DNA of 64,000 bases from Nemertoderma westbladi (Eukaryota; Xenacoelomorpha; Nemertodermatida; Nemertodermatidae). How positions within the stretch are numbered: the first letter of the stretch is position 1; each line of letters starts with the position of its first letter. A program made the translations under genes and the position numbers. Below are positions 31,807-43,010 of this stretch, piece by piece. The notes beneath the pieces are model-generated. The model saw nothing but the letters and a program-made list of their open reading frames with translations. It was not told where the DNA came from and ran no database searches. The stretch is from positions 1 through 64,000 of the forward strand of contig JAUCBJ010007602.1 in assembly GCA_032718475.1 (NCBI GenBank). Direction: 5' to 3'.

Positions 31807-34800
31807 TCGGACGCGGGCCCCGAAGATCAACTGTCCCGTCTGTCAACGAGGAACAAACTCTCGGAGTAAGATCGTCCAATGCGAGAGTTGTGACACATTT
31901 GTACATTTAAAATGTTACCGCAGCAAACGCAGTAATTTATTCTCCACCAGAAACAATCTTGAACCAAGTTTTCTCTGCAATAGCTGTATTTTTACAGAAC
32001 TTCCCTTTCATGATACAATTTTAGAATCAGAAACCGACGATTCATTTCTCACATCGCCTCTGCAAACTCCAAGTGATGCTGAGAGTGAAACTTTTAATTT
32101 TTTTAAGAAAAAAGGTCTGCATTTTTTGCACTTAAACGCACGATCTCTGCTTCCAAAACTTTCCGAAATTCGTATTTTAATCAATAAATCCAACCCAGCA
32201 GTTTTAACAATCTCTGAAACTTGGCTCGATGATAGTGTTTCTGATGGAGAAATTTATATTGACAATTACGTAGTTTTACGTAAGGATAGGGACAGACACG
32301 GTGGTGGTGTCTGTACTTACATTCGATGTGATTTAGCTTTTAATCGTAGGGAAGATTTAGAGACTTGTGACGAAGTTTTACTGGTGGAACTTTTACTTCC
32401 TAAAACTAAACCTATTTTAATCGGTACTTTATATCGGCCCCCTAAACAATCAGATTTTTTGCAAAATTTTGAAAATACAATTTTATGTAATCTTAGGTCA
32501 GACTGTGAAATATATTTCTTAGGTGATTTTAATATCTGTTACCATCACAAAGCATCCCCCATCTGTAAACAGTACCAAAGTATTTTAAATTTGTTTGGTT
32601 TAAAACAAATTATTCGAGATTCTACCAGAATTACCAGTAAAACTTCTACTTTACTAGATCACATCCTTTGTAATAATACCGATATTATTTCTCAATCTGG
32701 GGTTTTACCTATAGGTCTAAGCGATCATTTTATAGTTTTTTGCACAAGAAAGACACAAAAATCTTTTTTCGGGGATCATAAAACAGTAACAGTTAGGTCT
32801 ATGAAAAATTACAGCAAGGAACGCTTTTTAAGTTTGTTAGTTAATTCTGACTGGGAACCCTGTTTTAAGGCCGCTGACATTAACCTTGCGTACACTGTTT
32901 TTAAAGATATATTTTTAAAGGCACTTAATACTGTAGCACCAATTAAAAAAATTAGTCTTAAACAACGCACTGAGCCCTGGATGACCTCGGGTATTCTTAG
33001 TAATATCAGAGAAAGAGATAACTATTTGTATAAATTTAGGAAATACCGTGTTTTAGCTGATTATAATAATTACTGCAAATATAGAAACCTTGTCCAACGG
33101 GAAATAAAAAAAGCTAAATCTGAATATTTGTACAACAAAATAAGTGAGAATAAAGATAATCCAAAAAGTCTATGGTCTACCCTAAAATCTTTAGGTTATA
33201 AAAACCTTAAATCTAAATCGAATATTGTTCTGCAAGATAACGGTGAGCTGATTCATGATCATACTCTAGTTAGTAATTTATTTAATAATTATTTTACTAA
33301 TGTTGCCTCTAATTTAGTTAAGAAATTACCGTTATCAAGTAATAAATATAGTATAGGGTCCGAAACTCTAAATAATTTTTATTTAGAAAAGTTACAAAAT
33401 TCAGAAAAGTTATTTTTAAAACCCGTTTCTGAGGATTTCGTTTTTAAAAATCTACTTAGCCTATCAGCCTCAAAAAGTACCGGTCTAGATCTAATACCTG
33501 CCCGTTTTCTTAAGGATGGTGCTGAAGTACTTAAAGTGCCTATTACTTTTATTATTAATTACTCGATCGTAGATAATGTAGTACCAGACGAACTGAAATT
33601 AGCTAAGGTTGTTCCTCTGTATAAAAAGAATAGTAAAGTAGAACCCTGTAATTACAGACCTGTTAGTATCTTAAGTATTGTATCTAAAATTCTAGAACGT
33701 TCTGTTTTTCTACAGCTGGAGGCACATCTTAGTAGGCTAAATCTGATCTATGAACTTCAGTCCGGATTTCGTAAATCATATTCTACAGACACCTGCCTTA
33801 TTAACTTAACTGATACAATTAGATGTAATAACGCAAAGGGTTTATATACTGGTATGGTAATGTTGGACCTACAAAAGGCTTTCGATACTGTAGATCACGA
33901 AATTCTGCTTGGTAAGTTAGGCCTGATGGGTGTAGGTTCTATAGACTGGTTCAAGTCCTACCTGTCAGACAGAGGTCAAACTGTAGTCATTAGCAAATCG
34001 CTGTCTACTGTACAAGAGATTACCTGTGGTGTACTGCAAGGTAGTATATTAGGTCCTCTGCTTTTTGTATGCTATGTAAATGATATGATAAGTAGTATAG
34101 ATCCCGATTTTAAACTCATTTTATATGCCGACGACAGTGCTCTTATCTTCTCTCATAAAGATCCTATCCATATTTCCCAAAAGTTAAGTGCAGTTCTAGA
34201 ATCCTGTAATGAGTGGTTGGTTGATAATAAGCTATCCATTCACTACGGTAAAACTGAAAGTATTTTGTTTGGTTCCAAAAGAAAGTTAAAGAAGGTAACT
34301 AAGTTTGAAGTCACTAGTAATGGACATAAGATTGAAAATAAAAAGGAAGTTAAATATTTAGGCGCCACATTGGATAACTGCTTATCAGGAGAAAGTACAG
34401 TGAAAAATATTTTCTCGAAAGTTAACAGTAGGCTTAGGTTTCTATACAGAAATAAAAATAGTTTAAATACCGACTCCCGCAAGTTACTTTGCTCTTCTTT
34501 AATACAGTGTCACATGGACTATGCGTGCTCTTCTTGGTATGAAGGCTTAACCAAACAGCTTAAATGTAAATTACAAGTAGCTCAGAATAAAGTAGTACGA
34601 TTTATTAAAGACTACAAACCTAGGCACCACCTAACTCCAGATGACTTTTCTGAATCTGGACTACTTAACTTAGATAGTAGAGTTAAGCAGCTACGCCTTA
34701 ACCATGTGTATAAAGTGTATAATGGTAAATGTCCCAATTACCTAAAACAAAAATTCAACAGAGTACGCGATACACACTCTTACAGTACCAGAGCTAGTGC

Positions 34801-35326
34801 TTCAAACTTCTACCTCCCGAATTGTAAATCCTTTGAATCTGATACTTTCTTTTTTAACGGCATAAAAAATTGGAACGCTCTGCCTAATGAAATTAAAAAC
34901 CTAGATAATCAACATTATTTTAAATCTGCAGTTAAATCTCATCTCCGTGTGCAATGTAAAAATAGGTACAATAGTTCTACAGTAAGTTATTAGTTTATTA
35001 ATTATTTACTATTTATACTGTAATTACGTTTTATAATAAATTGTTCTGTACATTACATCTTTATCGTTGAGTCGGGCATTGTCACGCTCTCGGTAAAGTT
35101 GTACATGTACATAGTGTAATTACGTTTTATATTGGTTTTAGGTTAGCGTAGTGTAATATTGTATTTGTAACCAAGTAACATAAAGGACCCCCTTGGAAAT
35201 AAGCTGCAAAGCTTTAGGGGTAATCCTATATGTTATGTTGGACAATACCTTTATACCGGTACATTGTTTGGTGTATTTGTTATTGTTTTTACATAATGTA
35301 TAAATAAATCTATCTATCTATCTATC
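31807..35326 (+). mobile_element. CR1-like LINE inserted in Gypsy pol
   Basis: A 3520-bp non-LTR retrotransposon in opposite orientation to the Gypsy. Removing exactly this span puts the two Gypsy pol halves in one frame, which fixes its borders to within a few ambiguous bases. The 3' end is a (TATC)n tail after TAAATAAA. The 5' end lacks a start codon and is probably truncated. No target duplication longer than the shared ATCT is seen, as is common for CR1-group elements. The 3' UTR carries CCCCCTTGGAAATAAGCTGC and AGGGGTAATCC, a short inverted pair typical of this group. Confidence 0.93.
31808..34993 (+). CDS. LINE ORF: PHD finger + AP endonuclease + reverse transcriptase
   Basis: One open frame from the LINE's 5' end to a TAG at 34991-34993, over 1050 codons; no Met precedes the PHD region, so the true start is lost. 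Order: a PHD-type C4HC3 finger at 31831-32010 (CPVC, CESC, HLKC and CNSC pairs); an AP endonuclease with LNARSL, SETWLDD, HGGGV, LYRPP, GDFNI and SDHF; a linker with KPWI-like EPWMTSGI; and RT with [50 protein letters not shown] and the YADD catalytic box (about 34125-34136). The C-terminal region has AQNKVVRFI and NWNALP. The product nicks DNA and copies its own RNA at the nick. A fused PHD-endonuclease-RT ORF is known in some CR1-like lineages. No internal stops, so recent. Confidence 0.93.
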   Translation, partial: RTRAPKINCPVCQRGTNSRSKIVQCESCDTFVHLKCYRSKRSNLFSTRNNLEPSFLCNSCIFTELPFHDTILESETDDSFLTSPLQTPSDAESETFNFFKKKGLHFLHLNARSLLPKLSEIRILINKSNPAVLTISETWLDDSVSDGEIYIDNYVVLRKDRDRHGGGVCTYIRCDLAFNRREDLETCDEVLLVELLLPKTKPILIGTLYRPPKQSDFLQNFENTILCNLRSDCEIYFLGDFNICYHHKASPICKQYQSILNLFGLKQIIRDSTRITSKTSTLLDHILCNNTDIISQSGVLPIGLSDHFIVFCTRKTQKSFFGDHKTVTVRSMKNYSKERFLSLLVNSDWEPCFKAADINLAYTVFKDIFLKALNTVAPIKKISLKQRTEPWMTSGILSNIRERDNYLYKFRKYRVLADYNNYCKYRNLVQREIKKAKSEYLYNKISENKDNPKSLWSTLKSLGYKNLKSKSNIVLQDNGELIHDHTLVSNLFNNYFTNVASNLVKKLPLSSNKYSIGSETLNNFYLEKLQNSEKLFLKPVSEDFVFKNLLSLSASKSTGLDLIPARFLKDGAEVLKVPITFIINYSIVDNVVPDELKLAKVVPLYKKNSKVEPCNYRPVSILSIVSKILERSVFLQLEAHLSRLNLIYELQSGFRKSYSTDTCLINLTDTIRCNNAKGLYTGMVMLDLQKAFDTVDHEILLGKLGLMGVGSIDWFKSYLSDRGQTVVISKSLSTVQEITCGVLQGSILGPLLFVCYVNDMISSIDPDFKLILYADDSALIFSHKDPIHISQKLSAVLESCNEWLVDNKLSIHYGKTESILFGSKRKLKKVTKFEVTSNGHKIENKKEVKYLGATLDNCLSGESTVKNIFSKVNSRLRFLYRNKNSLNTDSRKLLCSSLIQCHMDYACSSWYEGLTKQLKCKLQVAQNKVVRFIKDYKPRHHLTPDDFSESGLLNLDSRVKQLRLNHVYKVYNGKCPNYLKQKFNRVRDTHSYSTRASASNFYLPNCKSFESDTFFFNGIKNWNALPNEIKNLDNQHYFKSAVKSHLRVQCKNRYNSSTVSY

Positions 35327-35836
35327 TTTGCAGTTTGAGATTAGTTTAGTCACCTGTGGTAAATATAACTCATTACCAATCTTGATATGGTTTATACAAA
35401 AGTTATCACCATAATTTGTTTTAGGTTGAGTTTTACAAAATTGGCGAGTGTATATAATATCTTTCGATTGAATTAATCTATCATTTGCACAATCAATCAG
35501 CATATTATAATGTTTCATAAAATCTTTTCCCAATAATGGTTCTGTCACTTCAGCTATAAAGAAAGTCCAATTAAATGTTTGGTTTGGAAACTCTTGAATT
35601 GTAAATGAAAGGTTTTTTCTAGCTATAATTTTTATTGGAGTTCCATTAGCAGCCTTTAAATTAAAATCTGGAGGAGAATAACAATCAGAAGTGGCATAAC
35701 TTAATGGTAAGCAACTGTACCATGTACCACTATCTGCTAAGAAATGACCTATTGGGTGTGCGGTGACATAAATTGAATTTACTCCGACGGATTCCGCATT
35801 CCCGTCGGAGAATGGGAGTTTTCCGAATGAGGTATA
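35327..35836 (-). CDS. pol: Gypsy pol, protease part (continues beyond the LINE)
   Basis: Open in the pol frame from 35836, just after a TAG, down to the LINE junction. It overlaps the last ~58 nt of gag in the -1 frame. The retropepsin core is visible: GHFLADSGTWYSCLP (catalytic D-S-G) and, later, EPLLGKDF before the RT linker. Expression probably needs a -1 frameshift inside the overlap. No perfect X-XXY-YYZ heptamer is present; GGAAAAC near 35818-35824 is the nearest. The rest of pol continues at 31806 after the LINE. Confidence 0.88.
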
Positions 35837-36957
35837 CTATCTCGACTATATTGATGTGGGATACCTGCACTACCTTCTCTAGAATGATTAGAGTCACCAC
35901 TTCGATAATAAGTTGGTTGATTTATTCTCCATGAACAATACTCTGGACCTGCACACTTAGTTGCCTTTTGTCCAAATCTCCAGTGGTACCAACAATGTTT
36001 TCCAGCTGGATTACAAGAACGTGAACTTGATCGTGGTCTACTATAATTTCTGATTGAAGAATTTGATGGACTTCGTTGACCATAATAATTGTTACTCCTA
36101 CTTCTTGTAGGTGACCTGCCTCGATGATTTTGTGTTTGAAGACTTTCTACAGCTTGGGTTAACTTATTTATTTGTCTTACCATATCATCTCTCCATGGGT
36201 TTGTAACTGCATTATCTGCGGCTACCTGTACAGCTGATACACCTTGATGAGTACTTAGTTGAATATTCTCCATCATCCTATCTGCTATTTCAGCTAACTT
36301 AGTTAATGACACACCCTCTAGAGACACTAATGATAACCTTATGGGTTCAGGTAAAATTTCTAGAAATCTTATTTTAACAATGTTTTCATTGTTGGGTGCT
36401 AACCTTTGAAGTTTACGGAGGGCAACTGATGGTTTGGTGTCCCCTAAATAATGTTCTTTAAGTAATTGTTTCAGTCGCCTGTCTGCACTATCATCAAAGT
36501 GGGTTATTAGACTTTCCTTGATTATGTTAAAATTATCAGTAACACATGCACCACTTTCAAATAATACATTGGTAGGTATTGCAGAAAGTAAGCTTGCCTT
36601 TTTAACATTTTCATTACAGTTATCCAAAATTTGTTCAATTTGATCAAACCACACACGGGTATCCTTCTCATAGAAAATTGGCAGTTTTATAGGCCTACTA
36701 CTTGTATCTGGATCAGTATGTGCTGATGAAACATTGTGTAACGGTATATTCGACTGAGGTTGAGGAATGTGAACTTGAGTTTGGTGGATATGACTTAATG
36801 CCAATTTTACAGCATTTTGGTTTTCCATTTTTAATATCTCTATTATTTCACTTTTTGTTTTCTTTGATGTATTATCTGGATGGTAATCTGGATCCCCTTC
36901 ATTTAAAATCTCCAGTGCCATTTCTAAAGTTGATTTGTTTATGTGATCGTAATTCAT
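35779..36957 (-). CDS. gag: Gypsy gag
   Basis: A 392-codon intact ORF with an ATG start at 36957. Residues about 90-250 form the capsid-like region (KLPIFYEKDTRVWFDQIEQI, then FLEILPEPIR). A Ser/Arg-rich basic stretch (about 280-315) follows, then one Cys/His motif in the style C-W-Y-H-x3-F-G-x4-A-x-K-C instead of a CCHC knuckle, as in several Mag-like and invertebrate Gypsy gags. The product assembles the particle and binds RNA. It overlaps the protease frame by about 58 nt. Confidence 0.9.
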   Translation of the reverse strand: MNYDHINKSTLEMALEILNEGDPDYHPDNTSKKTKSEIIEILKMENQNAVKLALSHIHQTQVHIPQPQSNIPLHNVSSAHTDPDTSSRPIKLPIFYEKDTRVWFDQIEQILDNCNENVKKASLLSAIPTNVLFESGACVTDNFNIIKESLITHFDDSADRRLKQLLKEHYLGDTKPSVALRKLQRLAPNNENIVKIRFLEILPEPIRLSLVSLEGVSLTKLAEIADRMMENIQLSTHQGVSAVQVAADNAVTNPWRDDMVRQINKLTQAVESLQTQNHRGRSPTRSRSNNYYGQRSPSNSSIRNYSRPRSSSRSCNPAGKHCWYHWRFGQKATKCAGPEYCSWRINQPTYYRSGDSNHSREGSAGIPHQYSRDSIPHSENSHSPTGMRNPSE

Positions 36958-37439
36958 TTTTCTTTTTTATCTTTGTCAGGTTGTAGGGCAGTAGGTAGGC
37001 AGTTAGGGTAGGTTTCCCAACTGGTGGTAGGCCAGTATGCAGTAGGCAGATTGTTGTATCAGCCCCTGTCCGTATATATCATAATGCAACAGCAGGCTGG
37101 CAGGCCTATTACAATATCATAATACAGCAATATTACAATCAAAATTTCGCTTTTTTTTTCGAGTATTTTTTTTAGCGGCCTACCGGTACTGCGGTAGTTT
37201 GAATATTTTATTGACTGATTGAGTCAGTAGGCAGGTAGGCCTAATACCGGGTAGCTATTATACGGTATACGTCACTGTAGCATTCAGTCGTCTTACCATA
37301 CACAATGCAGCAATGTATAATTGTAGTTTTACAGGTTCCGAATGCAATTTTCCAAGTTTAGTTGTGTTGACCATTGTTCAGTAGTTCCTCTACATTTCAT
37401 CGCTCGCATCCTGTCGCATCTCGTCTGGGTCACCATTTG
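36958..37439 (-). promoter_or_regulatory. Gypsy leader with primer-binding site
   Basis: A 482-bp untranslated leader. The minus strand just inside the 5' LTR reads CAAA then TGGTGACCCAGACGAG (plus strand about 37420-37435), starting with the TGG complementary to tRNA CCA, a good primer-binding site. The remainder is AT-rich with TAGGCCTA- and ACCGGTA-type words. Confidence 0.75.
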
Positions 37440-37703
37440 TGTGGGCTTCCCCTTTCCTGGGTAATGGATATATATAAAAATCAATAACAATGAATGACTG
37501 AATGTATGAATAATGTAATCCCTGAATCCGGTATCATATAACTGAATGTCAGTACAATGCAATACAGCAATAATATATATATATATAGATCTATAACGGA
37601 CCGGTACCGTACTGCAATACAATGCAATAACTGAATGTCTAATCATTTCCCTATATCATAATAAAAATGTATGTACTGTATGATAAAAATATATAACCTT
37701 ACA
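37440..37703 (-). repeat. Gypsy 5' LTR
   Basis: 264 bp, matching 28131-28394 with isolated substitutions. It is followed by the target duplicate AAACC at 37704-37708. Confidence 0.95.
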
Positions 37704-37874
37704 AAACCCTTAAATAAAGTTTATAGTACTAAAAAAATTCCTAATATGAATAAAATTTATAAACACAACTAAATAACAATATAAATTTATGTATAGATAA
37801 TTAATTAATATAACAGATGATGCCAAAAAAATCGCAGTCGACCGTATTTGCTTTTTACTCATTCGACACTTCTA

Positions 37875-38150
37875 ACACATCATAGACTATCCTATCTTAT
37901 ACTCTATCCTCCGATCATAACCTATCCTATCCTATCCTATACTCTATCCTCCTATCATAACCTATCCTATCCTATCCTATCCTCTATCCTCCTATCATAC
38001 CCTATCCTATCCTATACTCTATCCTCCTATCATACCCTATCCTATCCTATACTCTATCCTCCGATCATATCCTATACTCTATCCTCCTAACCTACCCTAC
38101 CCTATCCTAACCCTATCCTATCTAACCCTATTCTAATCTAACTATATCCT
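37875..38150. repeat. CCTAT-rich minisatellite in unit copy 2
   Basis: Imperfect CCTAT and TCCTATACTCTATCC units. It is longer than the same stretch in copy 1 (24001-24180), showing expansion after duplication. Confidence 0.85.
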
Positions 38151-38490
38151 TGTCCCATCCCTTCCTCTGAAATATCCATCCACACTAACCTGATGAGCAT
38201 CCGTTCACTAACAATGCTATTAGGCTACCCTCCTTTACCTATATATATGTTACATTCATATTTATATATATACTGATATATATTACAATAATTATTATGT
38301 GTGCATTTATTATAATGTATATGTTTATATGGGTAATAATAAACAATCATAAATAGATTTAATTCCGTCAACCAATCTATTACCTGGGCCTAGTATCGGA
38401 TCTATTATTGTTGATATATTTAGGTCGAAATCAATTTTGGCTCTTATGCTGCAGTTTCTCTATATGAGATCCAAGTAATTAATTGTTATT

Positions 38491-38676
38491 ATTGGACGGA
38501 TCCAATTGTTGTTAGACGGATCCAATTGTTGTTAGACGGATCCAATTGTTGGATGTTGGACGGATCCAATTGTTGGATGTTGGACGGATCCAATTGTTGG
38601 ATGTTGGACGGATGCAATTGTTGGATGTTGGACGGATCCAATTGTTGGATGTTGGACGGATCCAATTGTTGGATGT
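38491..38676. repeat. 24-bp tandem repeat in unit copy 2
   Basis: About eight units of TTGGACGGATCCAATTGTTG, most followed by GATG, against about 17 in copy 1. One unit has GGATGC for GGATCC. Confidence 0.92.
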
Positions 38677-41639
38677 CCTTATTTCTCACATGTGTTTGTG
38701 TGTTTGTTTGTACACGCACAACTTCATTCATAATGTTGATGGAATTGCATGAAACTTTGATGATAGGTTCATTATCGGACCTAGTTGTGTATGCTAGGTT
38801 TTGGATGTGTCGGACCTGTAGGTTGCTTAGCAACAGTGAAATTAATTATAGAATGACAGATCATAATCGTAGAATTCACTCAATCAAAATTATATTGGAC
38901 ACACTTTCTGCAAAATGTAGCCTAGTGGTCAGCTGCTGATGATTGTTGCATTGAATAGATTACTGTAGATGATGTAAATACGTTTATCACTAATATGTTT
39001 GTCACTATCTGTGAACCAACTGCCCGATCCAAATTCCTCCACTAGAGGATCGCGAATCTCCCGCCCACCCATTTTCTTTCACTCTTTGATCTTCTCTTCA
39101 TTTCTTCCGTTTTCTACGACTGATATATATTTTTCCGCACCCGAGATGGGAAGCCTTTTACGTATTTTAAATGTAAATGTATTTAATGGGGTTTTCATAA
39201 ATGTTCTGGGTTGTCTAATTATTTAATTTTAAAAGGTAAAATCTCACAGAAATGTTGGTAAACGATGTCGCAAGAGATGATGAGATCTACCATTGCCAAA
39301 TCCGTGCCACTAAAGGTTATTCAGTTAAGAAGGAGAGAACGAACCCGTATAAGCGAACCGAGTGAGGTAATCATATTAACTCTCTGGTATTCGCATATTC
39401 CAAAAGGGAATTTGTGATACTTCAGTTTCACTTACTATTTCATAAGGTAGACAATTATTGTTGTGTTTCCAACTAACCAATGACGAAGTTTCTTAGAGGG
39501 CAGCATGTTCCCACCATGATGGCACTACTACAGTGGTGCTCCCATTTCATTCCCCCACTGTGATATCCTGTCAAATCAGAAACATCCTGTTACAATGAAA
39601 CTTCATAAGGCGAACCATCAAAGCGCGACCTGTTCATTGGGTAAGTAAATTACGAAAGAGTTATCAAAAATACAAATATACTCTGTCACACATAGAACAC
39701 ATTCTTTGATGAAAGTTGATTTCAATCCGGTATAGGCTTTATATATTAATGTTAATTTCCTTGTGGACAATTTCACATTAAAAGCTAAGGTTTCGCGTGT
39801 TTGATATTTATTTAATTACGCGTATGCTATTTAGTTACACACCGAATAAAAGTTACAGCATGTGTAAAATATTTAATCATTTACTCGCTATCAGTCACCA
39901 GAAAAGTTACATTGAACGTCAATATATTAGTGTGAATGAAGAATGTATGTAGGTTATTCCTAAAACTTTTACTTGATCAAAAATTATACATCAGTTGATA
40001 TGGTTTTTTAATTAGTTCAGTTTTCCCATATGGATTAAATATTGAATAAAATACTGAAACAGGAAATTTGTGGGTGTTTTATATATAGCATAACTTGATA
40101 AAATGTATATATTAATTTAATAATAATTAAATTAAATAATAAATTTATATCTATTATTTTGCTTAGTTAACACCGCGAGTGTGAAAATTGTTATGAACGT
40201 AAAGTTCAATAGAATATTAAACAAATGAGTTAAAAAGCAGCTATTTCAGGTTATCAATTAAATTTGGAATACTTTGATCATAAGAAATTGTTTATTATTT
40301 TTATTATTTCGTATAAAATATATTTAATACACTGTATTTATTTGTACATTACTAAGCTTACAAAGCTTACTAAGCTTACAAAATAAGCAAGGTATTTTCC
40401 TATTTATTAACTTCACAAAAAATAATGCACAAAAATATAAACAGTTGTAGTTATTGTGTGTACTATTACTACTAACTACTGTAAATCAAATAAGTAAGTA
40501 TTAGTTAGACTGTAAAATAATTTTATTACAAAATTTTAACAAAACTCAACGCCGTTAGTATTAACAGCGAGTTGTTATTTAGCATTTTACAACTTTAGAG
40601 GACATTACAGTATCGTATTGGCCTGTACATTTAGTATTGTATTTGGTGTTTTAATGTTATTGTTTTGGTGTTGTAATGTCGCTTTTTTATGTGATATCCA
40701 ATGACGGCGAGCTGTAAAGTTACGACGTCATTGGCTACAACGTAAACAATAGGTGGTATTTATTATTAATTGCCTGACAGCCAGATAGGCCTACTGCATT
40801 ACCTACCGGTAGCTATTAATAACCAGTAGCTATAAACTATTAACATGGCTCCAAACGCCACCATAAATATAAGCTAACTTATTTATAACATAATTTATGT
40901 CATTTTTACATTTATTTATACAGCAACTAATTTAAGTTGTGCAGTTTCTATCACGTATAATATACATACAATCATTTCATAATGTTACAATTTTGGAATA
41001 AAACTACATACATACTTGTTGCAAAGTACTTTACAGCGTTCTGATCCTCGTGGCTTTATTTTCACTCACTCACTACGTTCGTTCGTGTAACAAAAGCTAC
41101 TTTACACACAAATATGTAAATAGTTATAAACCGAAATAAAATATAATCCCTCCCTAGACAACTAATACAACGTAACATAGACAATGTAGCAGCGGTAGTG
41201 TAGTACTGCTCTATACACCCCACTCATTGGTTTACTAACTTGCTTTTGAAATTGAAGATGTTTTAGAACATCACCTATGCTATATCAAATTATAAAATTT
41301 TCTAGAAGAACATTTTCTAGAAGATCTTCTTTCTAAGAGATAGGGACATTTTATGATTTTCAAACAGGCATTTCCTGTTGGAAACTACTACTACAATGGG
41401 CCTGTTGCAGCTGTGTATACTCGTGCTGAAGCGGGGTTTATGACTATGGATCCAATGTATTTTAAAACGGTGTTCTTGAAACATAAAACTATGAAAGATG
41501 TTATCGAGATTTTTCACAAAACGAATAGGCTGCTATAATTGAGATGATCGACCTTGAGCCACAACTCGTTAACTTTATCACTACACTGTTACTTTGGAAT
41601 TACATAATAGTATGATAACGCACACCAAATCAACCGACT

Positions 41640-41895
41640 CTATAGGGTTCGAACCCCTTATTTACCTAGGTTTAAGACTTCCGTTTACAATTAGCTGAGT
41701 GTGTTGTGTCTAAGACCATGCTTGGTCTTAGACACAACACACTGAAAGCCAACTATTTTTCATTTCTTCATTTCCTCATATTTCTTCATCCGTCGGTCCA
41801 GGTAGCTCAGTGGTTTTAGACACAACACATCTGGATCTGAAGATAACCGCAAATTTGAAACCTAGGCACCGGGTTCGAGCCCTAATAATAGTTGA
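41640..41895. repeat. Inverted pair of tRNA-derived SINE-like copies with perfect hairpin
   Basis: A minus-strand copy has B-box GGGTTCGAACCC (about 41645-41656). A plus-strand copy has A-box TAGCTCAGTGG (about 41803-41813) and B-box GGGTTCGAGCCC (about 41872-41883). Both share TTAGACACAACACA and AAACCTAGG between the boxes. At 41699-41742 two perfect 20-bp arms (GTGTGTTGTGTCTAAGACCA and its complement) surround a 4-nt loop. The A-B box spacing is longer than in a normal tRNA. Confidence 0.6.
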
Positions 41896-42559
41896 TATTT
41901 TTCGCCCTGAAAAGCTTTGATACCTTCAAAATTTGATTTTAGAACAAGGAGTTATTGATATATTAATCGAAATATAAAGGCTGGTCAAACATCAATATTA
42001 TATCCTCTTATGCAAAATAGGCTAATAAACTATAAGGAATACCTCTAATCACGCCGTCCTATCACGAGTGATCAGGGAAACACCATGATCGGTTTAGTCA
42101 TAATAATTAGTCATAATGACACTGGGTCAAGAATAGACTCGTGATTGTAGACATTATTTCCAAACTAGAAGTAGAGTGATTCCCAAGATATTGCACAAAA
42201 TGAACAGGACTCAAACAAACTATACAGTTTGTGATGTATAAATACCTTACAGAAGATTTAAAAATATGATCATTTGACCCTGACATACAGTAGTTGGTGA
42301 AAAGTAAAAACACTTTCATAGTAATAGTGCAGTGATAATGTTATTGAGGTGTGGCTCAAGGTCGGATCATCTCAATTATAACAGCCTAAGGTATTCTTTT
42401 TGTGAAAATTCTGGATAACATTATCACTCCACTCTTACTTTGGAAGCGTGACTTTGGTCGATTGAAACTCTAATTTTGGGTTTAGCTGGCCGTCATGTTA
42501 TATGCAATACTCTGAAATTAATAGTTTTACTCCTAATCTGAAGGTGTCTAAGTAGTATA

Positions 42560-42700
42560 TTTTGCATTGAATTCACATCTCTTTGGAGGTCGTGGGTTCA
42601 AACCCGCATAGGCCAGTGCAGTTTTAGTTTCGGCACGAATGCTTTGAAGGGACTAGCCAGTGCACAAATCTGCCTTGCATCCTTAAATTGTAGCATTTAA
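42560..42700 (+). repeat. tRNA-like SINE piece
   Basis: A T-arm-like GTGGGTTCAAACCCGCAT at about 42595-42612 forms a perfect 5-bp stem and contains a B-box. It is followed by a non-tRNA tail with GCCAGTGCA repeated near 42613 and 42656. The A-box is unclear. Probably the 3' half of a SINE head plus body. Confidence 0.4.
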
Positions 42701-43010
42701 TATATAACATTTAATATAATAGTTACTGTTTAACATGAAATTTATTAATAAAAAATAAATAATTAAATTAAATTTTTTTTAATTGAATTGTAATTGTTTG
42801 GTTTAATTTAAATAAATTATATGGAATATATTAAGAGTAAATTGTGTTATTGATGACAGATAATTATCTAATTATGATTTCGTATAATGGATGATCGATT
42901 GATTGTAAATACAAAGTAAATTATAATAAAACATATTTTATTACAACTGAAAGCGCCGAGGTTTGTAATAATAAAACAGGTCAATATTGATCTCATTGAT
43001 AGCGAATATC

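Larger units (their letters stand above)
28131..37703 (-). mobile_element. Ty3/Gypsy LTR retrotransposon, complete, interrupted by a LINE
   Basis: A 9.57-kb element on the minus strand, or about 6.05 kb without the LINE at 31807-35326. It has 264-bp LTRs at 28131-28394 and 37440-37703 with TG...CA ends. The 5-bp target duplication AAACC lies at 28126-28130 and 37704-37708. There is a primer site about 4 nt inside the 5' LTR and a polypurine tract AAGGGGGAG next to the 3' LTR. Gag and pol lie in overlapping frames. Pol order is protease-RT-RNase H-integrase, which defines Ty3/Gypsy. The LTRs are almost identical, so insertion is recent, and the LINE came later still. Confidence 0.95.
28061..39208. 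repeat. Repeat unit copy 2, split by a Gypsy element
   Basis: 28061-28130 and 37709-39208 are the two ends of a second copy of the 23780-25429 unit (offset 4281 at the left end). The Gypsy element entered at AAACC. Copy 2 has a longer CCTAT-rich stretch (37875-38150) and a shorter 24-bp array. To the right the homology ends at 39208 and unique sequence begins. Confidence 0.9.
39209..43010. other. Non-coding region upstream of the GPCR, with SINE-like sequences
   Basis: No convincing gene; short frames at 41317-41538 on both strands have no support. AT-rich sequence with scattered TAGGCCTA and ACCGGTAGC words. tRNA-derived pieces cluster at 41640-42700 (listed separately). The last ~300 bp before the GPCR start are very AT-rich and show no clear core promoter. 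Confidence 0.45.
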
